DNA of 63,656 nucleotides, taken from Chlamydomonas sphaeroides (Eukaryota; Chlorophyta; Chlorophyceae; Chlamydomonadales; Chlamydomonadaceae). The notes below the pieces were generated by a model. It had not been told where the DNA came from. It was given only the letters and a program-made list of their open reading frames with translations, and searched no databases. A program made the position numbers and the translations under genes. Shown in pieces: positions 59,401 through 59,960 of this stretch; positions within the stretch are counted from its first letter, which is position 1, and each line of letters starts with the position of its first letter. The stretch is taken from positions 4,104-67,759 of the forward strand of contig BDDC01000382.1 of the NCBI GenBank assembly GCA_001662425.1. Reading direction: 5' to 3'.

Positions 59401-59960
59401 ATCGCACCGCCACATACTCTTCTGCCAACACCACGACGTACTAAACATACAAGTCAAACAGTCCTGTACACACTTCTCTGCATGCCACGATTGCGTCCTC
59501 GGCATCGAAGCCATCACTGTTGGCGGGAGGTTGGAACGAGTACGTGTGCACACATGTGAGTAAATGGTCACAGGCAATGGCAGGCAGGCTCACTCTCCAT
59601 CGCGTGCTGGTTCCTTGCTTCAGGCATGGGCTGCCTGCTCACCTGCACACGGTGAATGTCGCCCCGCCCTCTTCAATAAGTAGGCGGCCCTCACGGAGTG
59701 ACTCCCCCCGCCGGAGAAAGTCATTCTGCAGTCGAGCTGCATGCAGTAGGCGAGATCATAGACACCCCATCAGCAACATACCAGGTGTGCCATACGCAAG
59801 CTAGTTGCATGTCTACCACGGCAGCCACGGCAGCAGCTGATCAATAGAGGTCACCTGTCTGGCTCAGGCTGCCTGGAAGTGCCAGTAGTAGTACTGCCAA
59901 GATCGCTGCCAGCAACTGCACCGCACCGTGCCGGTGCCGTACAGCCACCGCCAGCCCCAT
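7305..59960 (-). CDS. Giant mosaic lectin-type membrane protein (whole locus)
   Basis: This is the gene-level model. It has a signal peptide at 59855-59960 and a stop at 7305-7307, with many exons between. Domains in order: SRCR x3, FG-GAP propeller, GH18-like, CTLDs, Pro-rich linkers with PAN-like and VOMI-like modules, more CTLDs interleaved with F5/8C and WSC domains, beta-sandwich and carboxypeptidase-regulatory-like repeats, helical segment, Ig-like repeats, membrane helix, basic tail. Evidence for one gene: no second convincing signal peptide, no exon-free stretch of normal intergenic size, and modules joined through shared exons. Evidence against: the unread gap at 51068-51627 and the extreme size. 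An alternative is two or three tandem genes. The product is predicted at the cell surface with its mass outside. The function is not known. Confidence 0.5.
8007..8079. repeat. Large near-perfect palindrome
   Basis: The outer arms 8007-8022 and 8064-8079 are exact inverse complements over 16 bases. Inside lies a perfect 26-base palindrome centred on CACGTG (8034-8059). Only 11 bases on one side and 4 on the other stay unpaired. It sits in the intron between the last two exons of the minus-strand gene. Confidence 0.93.
8654..11262 (-). CDS. Ig-like beta-sandwich repeats near the membrane
   Basis: Exons read FPVNISPDINTNQNGMYLQL and GSVYYWVAGPLGK (11096-11205), LCDPGSLCSANKIRVLTVER (10813-10995), LLLNATDADRDVALSLTLFN and GVFIQFTSPSLDGGIWYFIR (10526-10775), WRGWQDALRDGEYLLRWVVS (10204-10305), NLVEGAPVRLLVDRRPPAPI (10006-10098), SIMVEYSELLDCRQTAITLT (9600-9698), SISLYWSATNFPFHALLSNR (9190-9308) and VPVKATHFSFFMGTATSLT (8654-8727). 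D-G-E-Y-x-L-R-W followed by V-R-L-L-V-D-R-R-P-P-A-P is the pattern of Ig-like surface repeats. They probably lift the lectin array away from the membrane. Confidence 0.55.
11300..15700 (-). CDS. Unassigned mixed helical and beta region
   Basis: Many small exons with good splice sites: LEPGMTHQLYAHALAVYDKD (about 15600-15690), AAKVDLRELVFAFARDPYAL (15425-15510), LVITKEEGFSTPAEYTSPD (13962-14070), HWSCEDALVFNKTTCTPDVE (13709-13812), VIIKELESQRDKAISADNKA (13413-13490), ESGIKGWRDILDVHASLYTA (13209-13330), HLTLQRLYCLISNLQRMDS (12793-12950), LEPVVDVPGSILAGKQLDAL and SGGGGSYSYAFTSAS (12174-12404), SLTNEDEGTYDLELSFSSAL (11869-11953), VTVTLSDKDPGDNFLVE (11706-11776), CPAFGVPVFKTLAGRSSCPY (11479-11616) and KQGDETIFEFQIENQSETDE (11322-11390). 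No known family is recognised. Codon reading and splice phases support coding. Between 14080 and 15400 little can be said. Confidence 0.5.
15920..16945 (-). CDS. Helical coiled-coil segment
   Basis: Exon about 16498-16870 reads GTSYLPVGAFVNLNSPLAVW and continues with a Lys/Ala/Leu-rich helix: KQAVKQLKQAEKAISKLELV, KKLSHLQKIVWDNRKVLAQL and QSKRANQVVGAIQKARKAA, about 70 residues in heptad-like spacing. Further exons give AYSIGSHIMLNPGGADASN (16360-16425), LKKEAEAQKALFLSEPRLHL (16140-16290) and DAAAIAGRGLGLSMIHSDD (15955-16062). It probably forms a stalk or oligomerisation region in an otherwise beta-rich ectodomain. Confidence 0.55.
17130..20065 (-). CDS. Carboxypeptidase-regulatory-like and unassigned beta repeats
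   Basis: Exons read HLTVHSSNQGPHWQPTTLVV and SSLPIFGYVRYVDDGSA (19790-20035), GCTESQDDGSFLLAVGTGSL (19312-19450), QVDANGAFELMTPVYNIDIR (19130-19250), DCEFGLGRATLQFTALSC (19000-19062), VDVITDGSPSGGST (18845-18895), YVELVEPIPELNAEAVNKYM (18570-18690) and VPSIIFKYRAPVEMTV (18245-18480). S-x-D-G-S-F-x-L and D-x-N-G-A-F-E-L are typical turns of carboxypeptidase-regulatory-like domains. The last exon (about 17160-17245) has PVPLLILRDPPGDGSFATL, a motif I cannot place in a named family. Confidence 0.5.
20225..21785 (-). CDS. Cys-containing and beta-sandwich modules after the lectin array
   Basis: Exons include EECDLGTDNSLYGLCVTDKC (21682-21768, EGF-like spacing), AAREAFIELGVGNTSVQHFG and YTIFAQVRGIRQPGE (21437-21605), KVSLKPGTPFQWRAFMRTDR (21145-21338), DNPQGRATDLSVTQEYTSII (20930-21003), then a long exon (20545-20880) with IGSTYRYCVIASSD. 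The last (20225-20462) has VTIMWAGKITGEVKTRML and HADDSGKYTLQLQS. The last two recall fibronectin III and carboxypeptidase-regulatory-like folds. These are spacer-type extracellular modules; none is a firm family assignment. Confidence 0.5.
22145..22895 (-). CDS. C-type lectin domain S
   Basis: Exon 22733-22892 reads PPEWPMPVASKVELAARATA and QTARGGLLYTLYTHTSIAAP. The first-helix cysteine of the fold is absent. Exon about 22150-22405 reads QQLWLGGTDALSPGDPYWAV, ALRWSDLTATTSSSAMCAYL and FANCSKAMGFICA, with the closing cysteines intact. It is the last CTLD of the array; beta-sandwich repeats follow. A perfect 13-base hairpin lies in its intron (22663-22692). Confidence 0.75.
22663..22692. repeat. 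Perfect inverted repeat (13-base arms, 4-base loop)
   Basis: TCCTGTTATCAAC and its exact complement GTTGATAACAGGA flank CGCT. It lies in an intron of CTLD S on the minus strand. No flanking target-site duplication or element body was recognised. Confidence 0.9.
22945..23520 (-). CDS. C-type lectin domain R
   Basis: One large exon (about 23155-23517) encodes FTLFTTPRTWESAHAWCRSQ, GQRLADFTSRDEFERVASRL, GFIWVGYRTSGKTIILADG, TLWADNQPEGN and GLTCGALVL. A later exon near 22975-23010 supplies RTLCK, the likely final cysteine strand. The sugar site reads QPE, between the EPN and QPD types. This is one of the clearest CTLDs. Confidence 0.82.
23750..25035 (-). CDS. C-type lectin domain Q, EPN-type
   Basis: Exons read ETSDWSLSYAGWDYI (24970-25024), LQPAKSICETAGGRLVWWNS (about 24772-24862), EGNRGQWQWNTGAPLSISSW (24255-24330) and, joined in phase, ATGEPNDSAGGLGLQGRPCN (24130-24210). 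A closing exon has LILYRNSGTNSWN (23902-23940). EPND is the mannose-type motif and NSWN may supply the usual W-N-D calcium ligands. The W-I-G-L exon was not found with confidence. Confidence 0.7.
25445..26332 (-). CDS. C-type lectin domain P, EPN-type
   Basis: Exons read GELEYLYFDSWLTHS (26284-26330), IAAETCRQTGGLLAYFASND and FEYVSNQLRSYLFS (26103-26212), VARMWIGLARSV (about 25968-26010), PVNNTAWFWST (25870-25903), HFHDWNAGAPFADS (near 25690-25735) and GEPNNPSSEQCGGLQC (25530-25600). This gives opening helix, W-I-G-L, W-x-W, W-x-x-G-x-P and EPN in the right order. The last cysteine strand is less clear. Confidence 0.72.
26870..28115 (-). CDS. C-type lectin domain O, EPN-type
   Basis: It opens with SYRFTWRDAEYLV (near 27985-28025). 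The next exon (27754-27867) reads SSQQYSAADTTCRARGGLLT and FDEYETVMSQ. Then come ISIWIGLTRSPSE (27508-27548), GCVALVSWATG (near 27380-27410), VTWADWAPS (27228-27257) and DEPNDVAGAESCGE (27073-27115). The EPN tripeptide, followed by D, is the mannose-type signature in animal CTLDs. The closing exon (about 26870-26940) is uncertain. The domain is split over at least eight small exons. Confidence 0.7.
28112..28965 (-). CDS. C-type lectin domain N
   Basis: Exons give VVLYRAHAVSWFTAQQICSS (28830-28960), LQGHDLLWLLGAAEEAAVV and AWLQQLKFGEPVWTVGHEW (28660-28780). The closing exon has RLSTWALPDSVAEQAAVDGG, LCGMLSPKG and CTSAGLAFVCK (28115-28305). The 35-base minisatellite at 28359-28510 lies in the last intron. 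The C-terminal exon continues into CTLD O. Confidence 0.75.
28359..28510. repeat. 35-base minisatellite, four copies
   Basis: Four imperfect units start with CATATG and contain the core CATCAACTCAAGGAGGATGC, followed by (ATGC)n. The first unit is a few bases longer. It is intronic with respect to the minus-strand lectin gene. Confidence 0.85.
29170..29795 (-). CDS. C-type lectin domain M
   Basis: Exon about 29518-29780 reads YRLVLASATWELARRTCQAQ, GGHLATLEAADAVDTL and GLWVGMYLAQADTY. Exon 29170-29350 reads WINGALVSNGTVTYIEDY, NCGQLLLPP and CSAELPAFVCE. The fold is complete, but there is no EPN or QPD tripeptide. Confidence 0.83.
29868..30870 (-). CDS. Cysteine-rich repeats between CTLDs L and M (VOMI-like group 3)
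   Basis: Exons include MFQCVGDSTPLPAF and SCPLGTVLTG (30770-30850), LPFLVPLNDFFSLGQCEHN (about 30612-30720), VRLATRTTTNSTFDSRFRD (30428-30502) and VWYKSGRCACARALQGQQL, PGYVLHYGSDAAVERIC (29870-30062). C-P-x-G-x-x-L-x-G again resembles the VOMI-like units. The exon at 30170-30335 is open in more than one frame and its reading is not settled. Domain identity is weak; that it codes is fairly sure. Confidence 0.45.
30965..31450 (-). CDS. C-type lectin domain L
   Basis: It opens with VYMLFNVYLSWDSAHTWCQQQ (31382-31450). Exon 30968-31270 follows with GGSLASVTSRSDADDLQ, TAWLGASDARTEGSWVWAD, YHRWRLGEPAASSKRNCALW and FWRAESCSILAFPICM. All conserved cysteines and both W-x-x-x-x motifs are present. EPA stands in place of EPN. 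One of the best preserved CTLDs in the locus. Confidence 0.85.
31450..31812 (-). CDS. C-type lectin domain K
   Basis: Most of a CTLD lies in one exon: AHGGVLANLNSKEEI, ISIWIGAKYEGNRWLTATD, YAWAQASPGNGANCGAMEL and GCDIALRFLCRRR. The first helix and its cysteine are at the end of the preceding exon. The sugar-site tripeptide is replaced (ASPGNG), so canonical calcium-dependent sugar binding is unlikely. The exon runs on into CTLD L without a break. Confidence 0.82.
31945..32265 (-). CDS. C-terminal half of a C-type lectin domain (pairs with J) and start of K
   Basis: The exon starts near VGLVAPESCSTLRVAGGTP and reads QCTSSAHTVALARPLCRR, a CTLD closing half, with C late in each strand. A Ser/Ala/Arg linker follows, then LVNGDELLLFDIASPFRPA and HSFC, the opening of CTLD K. 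It comes straight after the WSC domain and has no N-terminal half of its own. The N half J at 35325-35660 is the only free partner. Confidence 0.65.
32349..33062 (-). CDS. WSC-like domain
   Basis: Exon 32978-33062 reads LKIGCYKDNEPNRGNALPDE, the G-C-Y-x-D-x3-R-x-L-P start of a WSC domain. A later exon (about 32512-32575) has SYGLSDGCTNDDAIPCGGD, and the last (32349-32401) NCGGYAQDRYSIALYRVQ, which fits the closing C-G-G-x4-x-Y-S-x-Y strand. WSC domains bind beta-glucans and other cell wall polysaccharides. The last exon seems to end in a GC donor (AAG then GCAAGT). Middle exons are less clear. Confidence 0.65.
33138..33905 (-). CDS. F5/8C-like domain 4
   Basis: Exon 33827-33905 reads FNATRALDGALDTFWHASS, the classic A-x-D-G-x-x-x-T-x-W opening of a discoidin domain. 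Later exons give NQSLANSNDASMMD and VVWRQGDAKYI (33362-33465), and GAPDGQVVTIMPDPPAYGT, WVVLQIFGR and AVAEFRVFGLPW (33138-33285), whose end corresponds to the conserved L-x-E-x-x-V-F-G. No R-x-D-C-C was seen, so it is a galactose-binding-like fold rather than a clear F-type lectin. Confidence 0.68.
34080..35226 (-). CDS. VOMI-like repeats, group 2
   Basis: Exon 34865-35226 contains ALCPVGQYVRGIRLRTDGD and RLGVLSMSLWC. Later exons give MLPSSYCDSSKSLHNYARG (34700-34785), VWGGFGSSGDQMGITHVALA (34558-34623), SYARPTEAVGIKLNE (34395-34465), YFVCGFRARTQVPLDDRGD (34205-34300) and DTGLNQLIMLCCP (near 34100-34160). C-P-x-G-x-x-x-x-G-x-x-L-R and D-x-x-L-N-x-L-x-L-x-C are the characteristic strands of VOMI beta-prism proteins, and this group is the closest match in the locus. 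Confidence 0.55.
35225..35700 (-). CDS. N-terminal half of C-type lectin domain J
   Basis: The tail of an exon gives FVDLQEHYALYDVLTDFEGA and ETLCQEQGGGSLAWF (35520-35660). The next exon (35325-35396) gives SDVVHVWFGANDRPS, the W-I-G-L equivalent. The following exon begins GNWVYSVDDVRRVPS and LTWSSFGRP, then changes without a break into a VOMI-like repeat. The EC and closing cysteines are absent here. A fitting C-terminal half appears at about 32190-32260. Confidence 0.7.
35655..36695 (-). CDS. C-terminal half (H) plus complete C-type lectin domain I
   Basis: Exons near 36600-36690 (TLMFSETSGPTPLSPA, INYRWAPGA) and the long exon 35910-36464 (GRYCTIIDAITAS, GCNVQQRVACRR) form a CTLD C-terminal half without an N-terminal half. 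The same long exon continues with SIYDGFFDKPRAQSLCEELG, IEAWLGLGTSPNEAGLWRW and STWLPGQPSEGN. The next exon closes domain I with ECAIGVLVSDS, WRDAPCRGSWARPLC. Half H may belong to the orphan N-terminal half D. Domain I has QPS at the sugar site. Confidence 0.75.
36795..37438 (-). CDS. C-type lectin domain G with acidic loop
   Basis: Exon 37195-37438 reads RQFRVYTGRLSWADAHTQC, LASIRSNDEYGS and IGTALLHIGLNS, with an acidic insert EEDDDDDG at about 37240-37263. Exon about 37018-37112 gives GRWSWADGQPFVYAAPW. Exon about 36797-36870 gives CTYKWVDVACSTPAASICVLE. All halves are present, so this is a complete CTLD. The acidic insert lies between helix 2 and the W-I-G-L strand, an unusual place for one. 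Confidence 0.8.
37490..37770 (-). CDS. C-terminal half of a C-type lectin domain (pairs with E)
   Basis: One exon fuses the last strand of F5/8C domain 3 (VFGVQ) to IRYAWAGLPDGPSYSAWGP, GECVAVASSNCN and WVNMPCTSASNAYPFLCE. These are the W-x-x-x-DG, W-x-P, EC, W-x-x-x-PC and FLCE elements of a CTLD C-terminal half. No N-terminal half precedes it. The E half ending in HIWIGL at about 42190 is its natural partner, about 4.4 kb upstream in the gene and separated by three F5/8C domains. Confidence 0.75.
37871..39076 (-). CDS. F5/8C (F-type lectin-like) domain 3
   Basis: It opens with VFGVATTLAPATNLAFRRP and AYASSVFNES (38964-39062). Then come ELTATRFFYKSS (near 38830-38885), MSVNLQ and VIRRVTIQIRRERD (38655-38730), TSGIELRIGFQPI (38495-38552), VADVVIQPPNVG (38203-38270), and a 15-base microexon IVELE (37871-37885). 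The next exon starts VFGVQATTDP and runs straight into the C-terminal half of a CTLD. The R-x-D-C-C element is not seen, so fucose binding is less likely than in domains 1 and 2. Confidence 0.7.
38558..38594. repeat. (GAAATT/GAGATT)n microsatellite
   Basis: About six hexamer copies alternate GAAATT and GAGATT inside an intron of F5/8C domain 3. The motif is related to the perfect hexamer next to the assembly gap at 51000-51067. Confidence 0.85.
39138..40866 (-). CDS. F5/8C (F-type lectin-like) domain 2
   Basis: The opening exon (40832-40865) VWGLPNVALRK joins directly to the LSEFQ end of domain 1. Later exons give STVYGGSPFLSIDLQ (40018-40062), IQHLVRALRVR (39923-39956), WRLDCCASQTSGVEIRI (39771-39822) and SDSLSLSNGASTV (39530-39640). 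A 15-base microexon, VTEVQ (39138-39152), closes it. R-x-D-C-C followed by S-G-V-E-I-R-I is a strong F-type lectin feature. Exons at 40130-40460 (CPNLVTWNDPEQCS, NSPVNVPKCLE) lie inside this span and are not explained by the family. Confidence 0.72.
40828..40878. repeat. Inverted repeat CCTTGCGTAGG / CCTACGCAAGG
   Basis: Two 11-base arms, exact inverse complements, flank the small exon VWGLPNVALRK. The exon and its splice sites would lie in the loop of a possible hairpin in the pre-mRNA. It may be chance. Confidence 0.7.
40965..42095 (-). CDS. F5/8C (F-type lectin-like) domain 1
   Basis: Exons in order: HNLAAGKPATSSSTLNLDSAP (about 42003-42075), VNAVDNVVSWPGFSSQ (41853-41900), VDMGIVAAVYTVTAHL (about 41590-41637), RTDCCTE (41464-41484, 21 bases), GGQIRVGFNHVEKAADL (about 41275-41345) and YATISLSGTGSLELSEFQ (40984-41033). 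This matches the discoidin/F-type lectin plan: N-L-A-x-G-K-P-A start, A-V-D, V-D-L-G, then R-x-D-C-C, which in F-type lectins sits at the fucose site. It ends in L-x-E-x-Q. Exon 41853-41900 seems to use a GC donor. Confidence 0.78.
42185..43150 (-). CDS. N-terminal halves of C-type lectin domains D and E
   Basis: CTLD D opens with VISVYDL and MNQARADAFCQVRGGSL, then VHMWTSLANPEPS (42608-42790) and AVTQVGSKELLLMN (42440-42530). After an intron of only about 60 bases comes CTLD E: ATYDAAEQRCSNMGAKLASF and HIWIGL (42185-42385). Neither has its C-terminal half (W-x-G-x-P, EC, W-C, CE) before the first F5/8C exon near 42090. Matching C-terminal halves appear after the three F5/8C domains, which suggests nested insertion. 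Confidence 0.7.
43160..44105 (-). CDS. C-type lectin domain C, EPS-type
   Basis: Exons read TVHLLDIKMGWNQARELCR (near 43930-44000), VRDGDLVTYTSDD (43700-43742), then a long one (43385-43597) with GFWVGVQRINGTFRFVDG, LPPWSTGEPSDGG and YDCIEATVELG. The closing exon has TTTWADQPCYGRVAVPLCE (43195-43262). All core CTLD elements are present. The sugar-site tripeptide is EPS rather than EPN, so calcium binding may be altered. Confidence 0.8.
43845..43921. repeat. Tandem repeat of about 38 bases, two copies
   Basis: Two nearly identical units built from CACCCGCCCACA and ATGCACCACA lie in an intron between VOMI-like group 1 and CTLD C exons. Confidence 0.85.
43985..46105 (-). CDS. VOMI-like cysteine-bounded repeats, group 1
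   Basis: Exons at about 45766-46100 (ACDPGHAIQEVGW, DSLIVRCV), 45586-45680 (LEVRSLVCPGNLPATAIQV), 45332-45432 (VVSALAVVCSG), 44930-45186 (TTCAAGISSVVGRVSVHKD), 44658-44831 (ACPRWMVAAGVTAL, LLGLKLVCVD) and 44195-44448 (ECPAGSKVVGIQAI, LQSISIECDN) repeat the pattern C-x-x-G-x3-5-G-(about 15)-L-x-x-L-x-L-x-C. This resembles the three-fold beta-prism of vitelline membrane outer layer protein I. The exon 45332-45432 seems to end in a GC donor. The family call is by pattern only. Confidence 0.5.
46257..47354 (-). CDS. Long exon with Pro-rich linker 2 (about 190 residues)
   Basis: This exon of 366 codons starts VGIVCSDGKSVPVEDF and holds two cysteine-bounded beta units. Codons at 46563-47138 then encode almost pure Pro/Ser/Arg/Ala sequence, interrupted by SGRHLLQGGQPG. 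The exon ends with ACPRGHVLGVLRLLLSGD and VMGLTGTCM, another C-G unit. It closes at GAG followed by GTGAGG. The linker would be a long stiff spacer. R-x-L-L-Q elements are frequent near processing sites of volvocine extracellular proteins, but whether this one is cleaved is unknown. Confidence 0.8.
47460..48430 (-). CDS. PAN/Apple-like module and cysteine-rich repeat
   Basis: The exon near 48125-48225 gives FVVPGQPLFQGD and ELQCATACMLQQ. The next (47470-48003) gives CSYYMYAPQWTGW and AMRDACFIM. The spacing C-x3-C, then C-x-Y-x-Y, then C resembles a PAN/Apple domain, a carbohydrate- or protein-binding fold. The same exon continues with SLACRQDSAAPML and VDLGITCVG, short C-to-C beta units like those in the VOMI-like regions downstream. 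The PAN assignment rests on cysteine spacing only. Confidence 0.45.
48595..48912 (-). CDS. Pro-rich linker 1 (hydroxyproline-type)
   Basis: One exon encodes the end of CTLD B, about 70 residues of Pro-rich sequence (runs of P, PSPP and RPPL repeats, 48655-48865) and then YSLSCSERDVSVVCQE, the start of the next cysteine-containing module. Such (S)P repeats form extended, O-glycosylated rods in algal cell wall and flagellar glycoproteins. On the opposite strand the same DNA gives poly-Gly frames that should be ignored. Confidence 0.8.
48913..49600 (-). CDS. C-type lectin domain B, degenerate
   Basis: An opening strand (LQMPFAESSKLC) leads to exon 49312-49433 with PRAFWLGLRSFGDG and exon about 48998-49135 with FWSDGSAAPDSALTAW and AKCGMLVL. 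The closing part lies in the next exon as DGVYGYWNGSAG and runs directly into the Pro-rich linker. The last cysteine pair is missing, and no EPN or QPD tripeptide is present, so sugar binding is doubtful. Confidence 0.65.
49600..50770 (-). CDS. C-type lectin domain A, QPD-type
   Basis: Exon 50525-50770 reads YQFQVYQVRKTWAAAEEHC followed by FGGNLASVES, the opening of a C-type lectin fold. Later exons give LLVWLGATDS (about 50366-50400), RFLWSSNKLD and YSAWAEGQPDSR (50061-50146), ENCVAAALEL (near 49920) and EWHDVGCSLALPLVCK (about 49680-49745), with the closing cysteines. The QPD tripeptide in the calcium/sugar site is typical of galactose-binding CTLDs, and WHD stands where WND is usual. It is the first CTLD after the gap. 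Confidence 0.82.
51000..51067. repeat. (AAATAG)n hexanucleotide microsatellite at gap edge
   Basis: About eleven perfect copies of the hexamer GAAATA run straight into the gap. Related degenerate copies occur at 38558-38594 and, in the other orientation, near 52826-52848, all inside introns of the minus-strand locus. Confidence 0.95.
51068..51627. other. Assembly gap (560 N)
   Basis: There is an unread run of N next to a hexanucleotide microsatellite. It falls between the last GH18 exon and the first CTLD exon. GTTACGGGG occurs close to both edges (50992-51000 and about 51707-51715), so the gap may cover a collapsed or duplicated repeat. Because of it, I cannot prove that the SRCR/GH18 part and the lectin part belong to one gene. 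Confidence 0.95.
51725..54354 (-). CDS. GH18 chitinase-like domain, catalytic Glu replaced
   Basis: Successive exons follow the GH18 barrel: RIVAYVSNRR (54081-54354); KVLASIDGD and SRSRFARTVASFAAAS (53790-53925); DLDGVELDWPF (53490-53536); GYVELVRALSATL to YVQLYNFK (53183-53333); FDYSGDEVLGAPPY (52908-53018); GGIPPQRITMVFSALGRSY (52375-52475); AWAHYDTPTTFSSKACF (52000-52222); WDIDSDDGSLVGAL (51752-51872). The signature normally reads D-G-x-D-x-D-x-E. Here it is D-G-V-E-L-D-W-P, so the proton-donor Glu is Pro. A chitin- or glycan-binding pseudo-enzyme (chi-lectin) is therefore more likely than an active chitinase. A base error at this codon is not excluded. Confidence 0.8.
53086..53134. repeat. 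Direct repeat of 24 bases, two copies
   Basis: CCAAAGCGCTGTGCTAGCTA followed by GGGA occurs twice, one base apart, in the intron after the presumed GC donor of the GH18 region. Confidence 0.9.
53621..53672. repeat. Tandem repeat of 21 bases, about 2.5 copies
   Basis: The unit CATCCTGCCACCTGCCCGTGA is repeated in an intron of the GH18-like domain. Further GTGACA/TGTCAC motifs lie around it (53610-53760). Confidence 0.88.
54500..56740 (-). CDS. FG-GAP/VCBS propeller with five calcium loops
   Basis: Five loops of the form D-x-[DN]-x-[DN]-G-x-x-D are spread over successive exons: DMDGNGLDD (about 56040-56067), DVTGDGKAD (55723-55749), DVDGDGTTW (55448-55474), DVNGDGLTD (55182-55208) and DVDLDGRDD (54671-54700). 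Between them lie short hydrophobic strands such as LVALYSDSV and LILLTEAGSFY, as in integrin-alpha-type FG-GAP or bacterial VCBS propellers. The start exon (56565-56738) reads CFNYIPIAPALAKL and AMLIGSFGRDD. Such propellers are extracellular binding platforms. The repeat number could be six or seven if degenerate blades were missed. Confidence 0.75.
56878..57592 (-). CDS. SRCR domain 3 (exons)
   Basis: Four exons follow one another: about 57539-57592 (EFAARLVNGPHASQGVL), 57380-57433 (EVFKKDSWGRVCVNGFTQ), 57166-57226 (WDVRTVCKQLGFPTSASLG) and 56878-57020 (RRLGCDVEKPSFLDCKYEE). Together they follow the SRCR order: R-L-V-x-G start, W-G-x-V-C, V-C-x-Q-L-G, then a late cysteine pair. This is the clearest textbook SRCR of the three. 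The next exon starts the calcium-loop propeller region. Confidence 0.8.
57703..58681 (-). CDS. SRCR domain 2 (exons, including a 17-base microexon)
   Basis: The exon near 58595-58681 ends in AAGRVE. A 17-base microexon (58456-58472) adds VFIGG plus two bases, and exon 58281-58360 continues with VWGTVSDASFTAREAEVVCR. Only with the microexon does the SRCR consensus G-R-V-E-V-x-x-x-G-x-W-G-T-V read through in phase. A later exon (about 57703-57806) carries ERNITSCDKG and SVAVECYPP, the closing part of the fold. A middle exon is probably missing from this reading. Confidence 0.75.
58770..59736 (-). CDS. SRCR domain 1 (exons)
   Basis: Exons 59643-59736, 59474-59516, 59158-59344 and one near 58780-58825 join in phase. 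The first reads into EGRLLIEEGGATFTVC. The second gives SDGFDAEDAIVACRE, the classic scavenger receptor cysteine-rich signature. The third ends with RFGCTGTERTLRECPY, and the last supplies the closing strand HESTVRIELQKCG. SRCR domains are disulfide-linked extracellular ligand-binding modules, common in animal innate immunity and also present in Chlamydomonas. The link to the next SRCR exon does not close in phase, so a small exon is probably missing from this reading. Confidence 0.82.
59855..59960 (-). CDS. First exon: signal peptide
   Basis: The ATG at 59958-59960 opens a 35-residue stretch: a short basic N-region (VRHRH), a long Leu/Ala hydrophobic core (LLAAILAVLLLALPG) and a plausible cleavage site after SLSQ. 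The exon ends in CAG followed by GTGACC. The leftover base joins in phase to the next exon (59643-59736), which opens an SRCR domain. Signal peptide followed by SRCR is the expected order for a secreted or surface receptor, and this supports the start choice. An in-frame extension upstream of this ATG exists but adds no hydrophobic leader. Confidence 0.75.
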
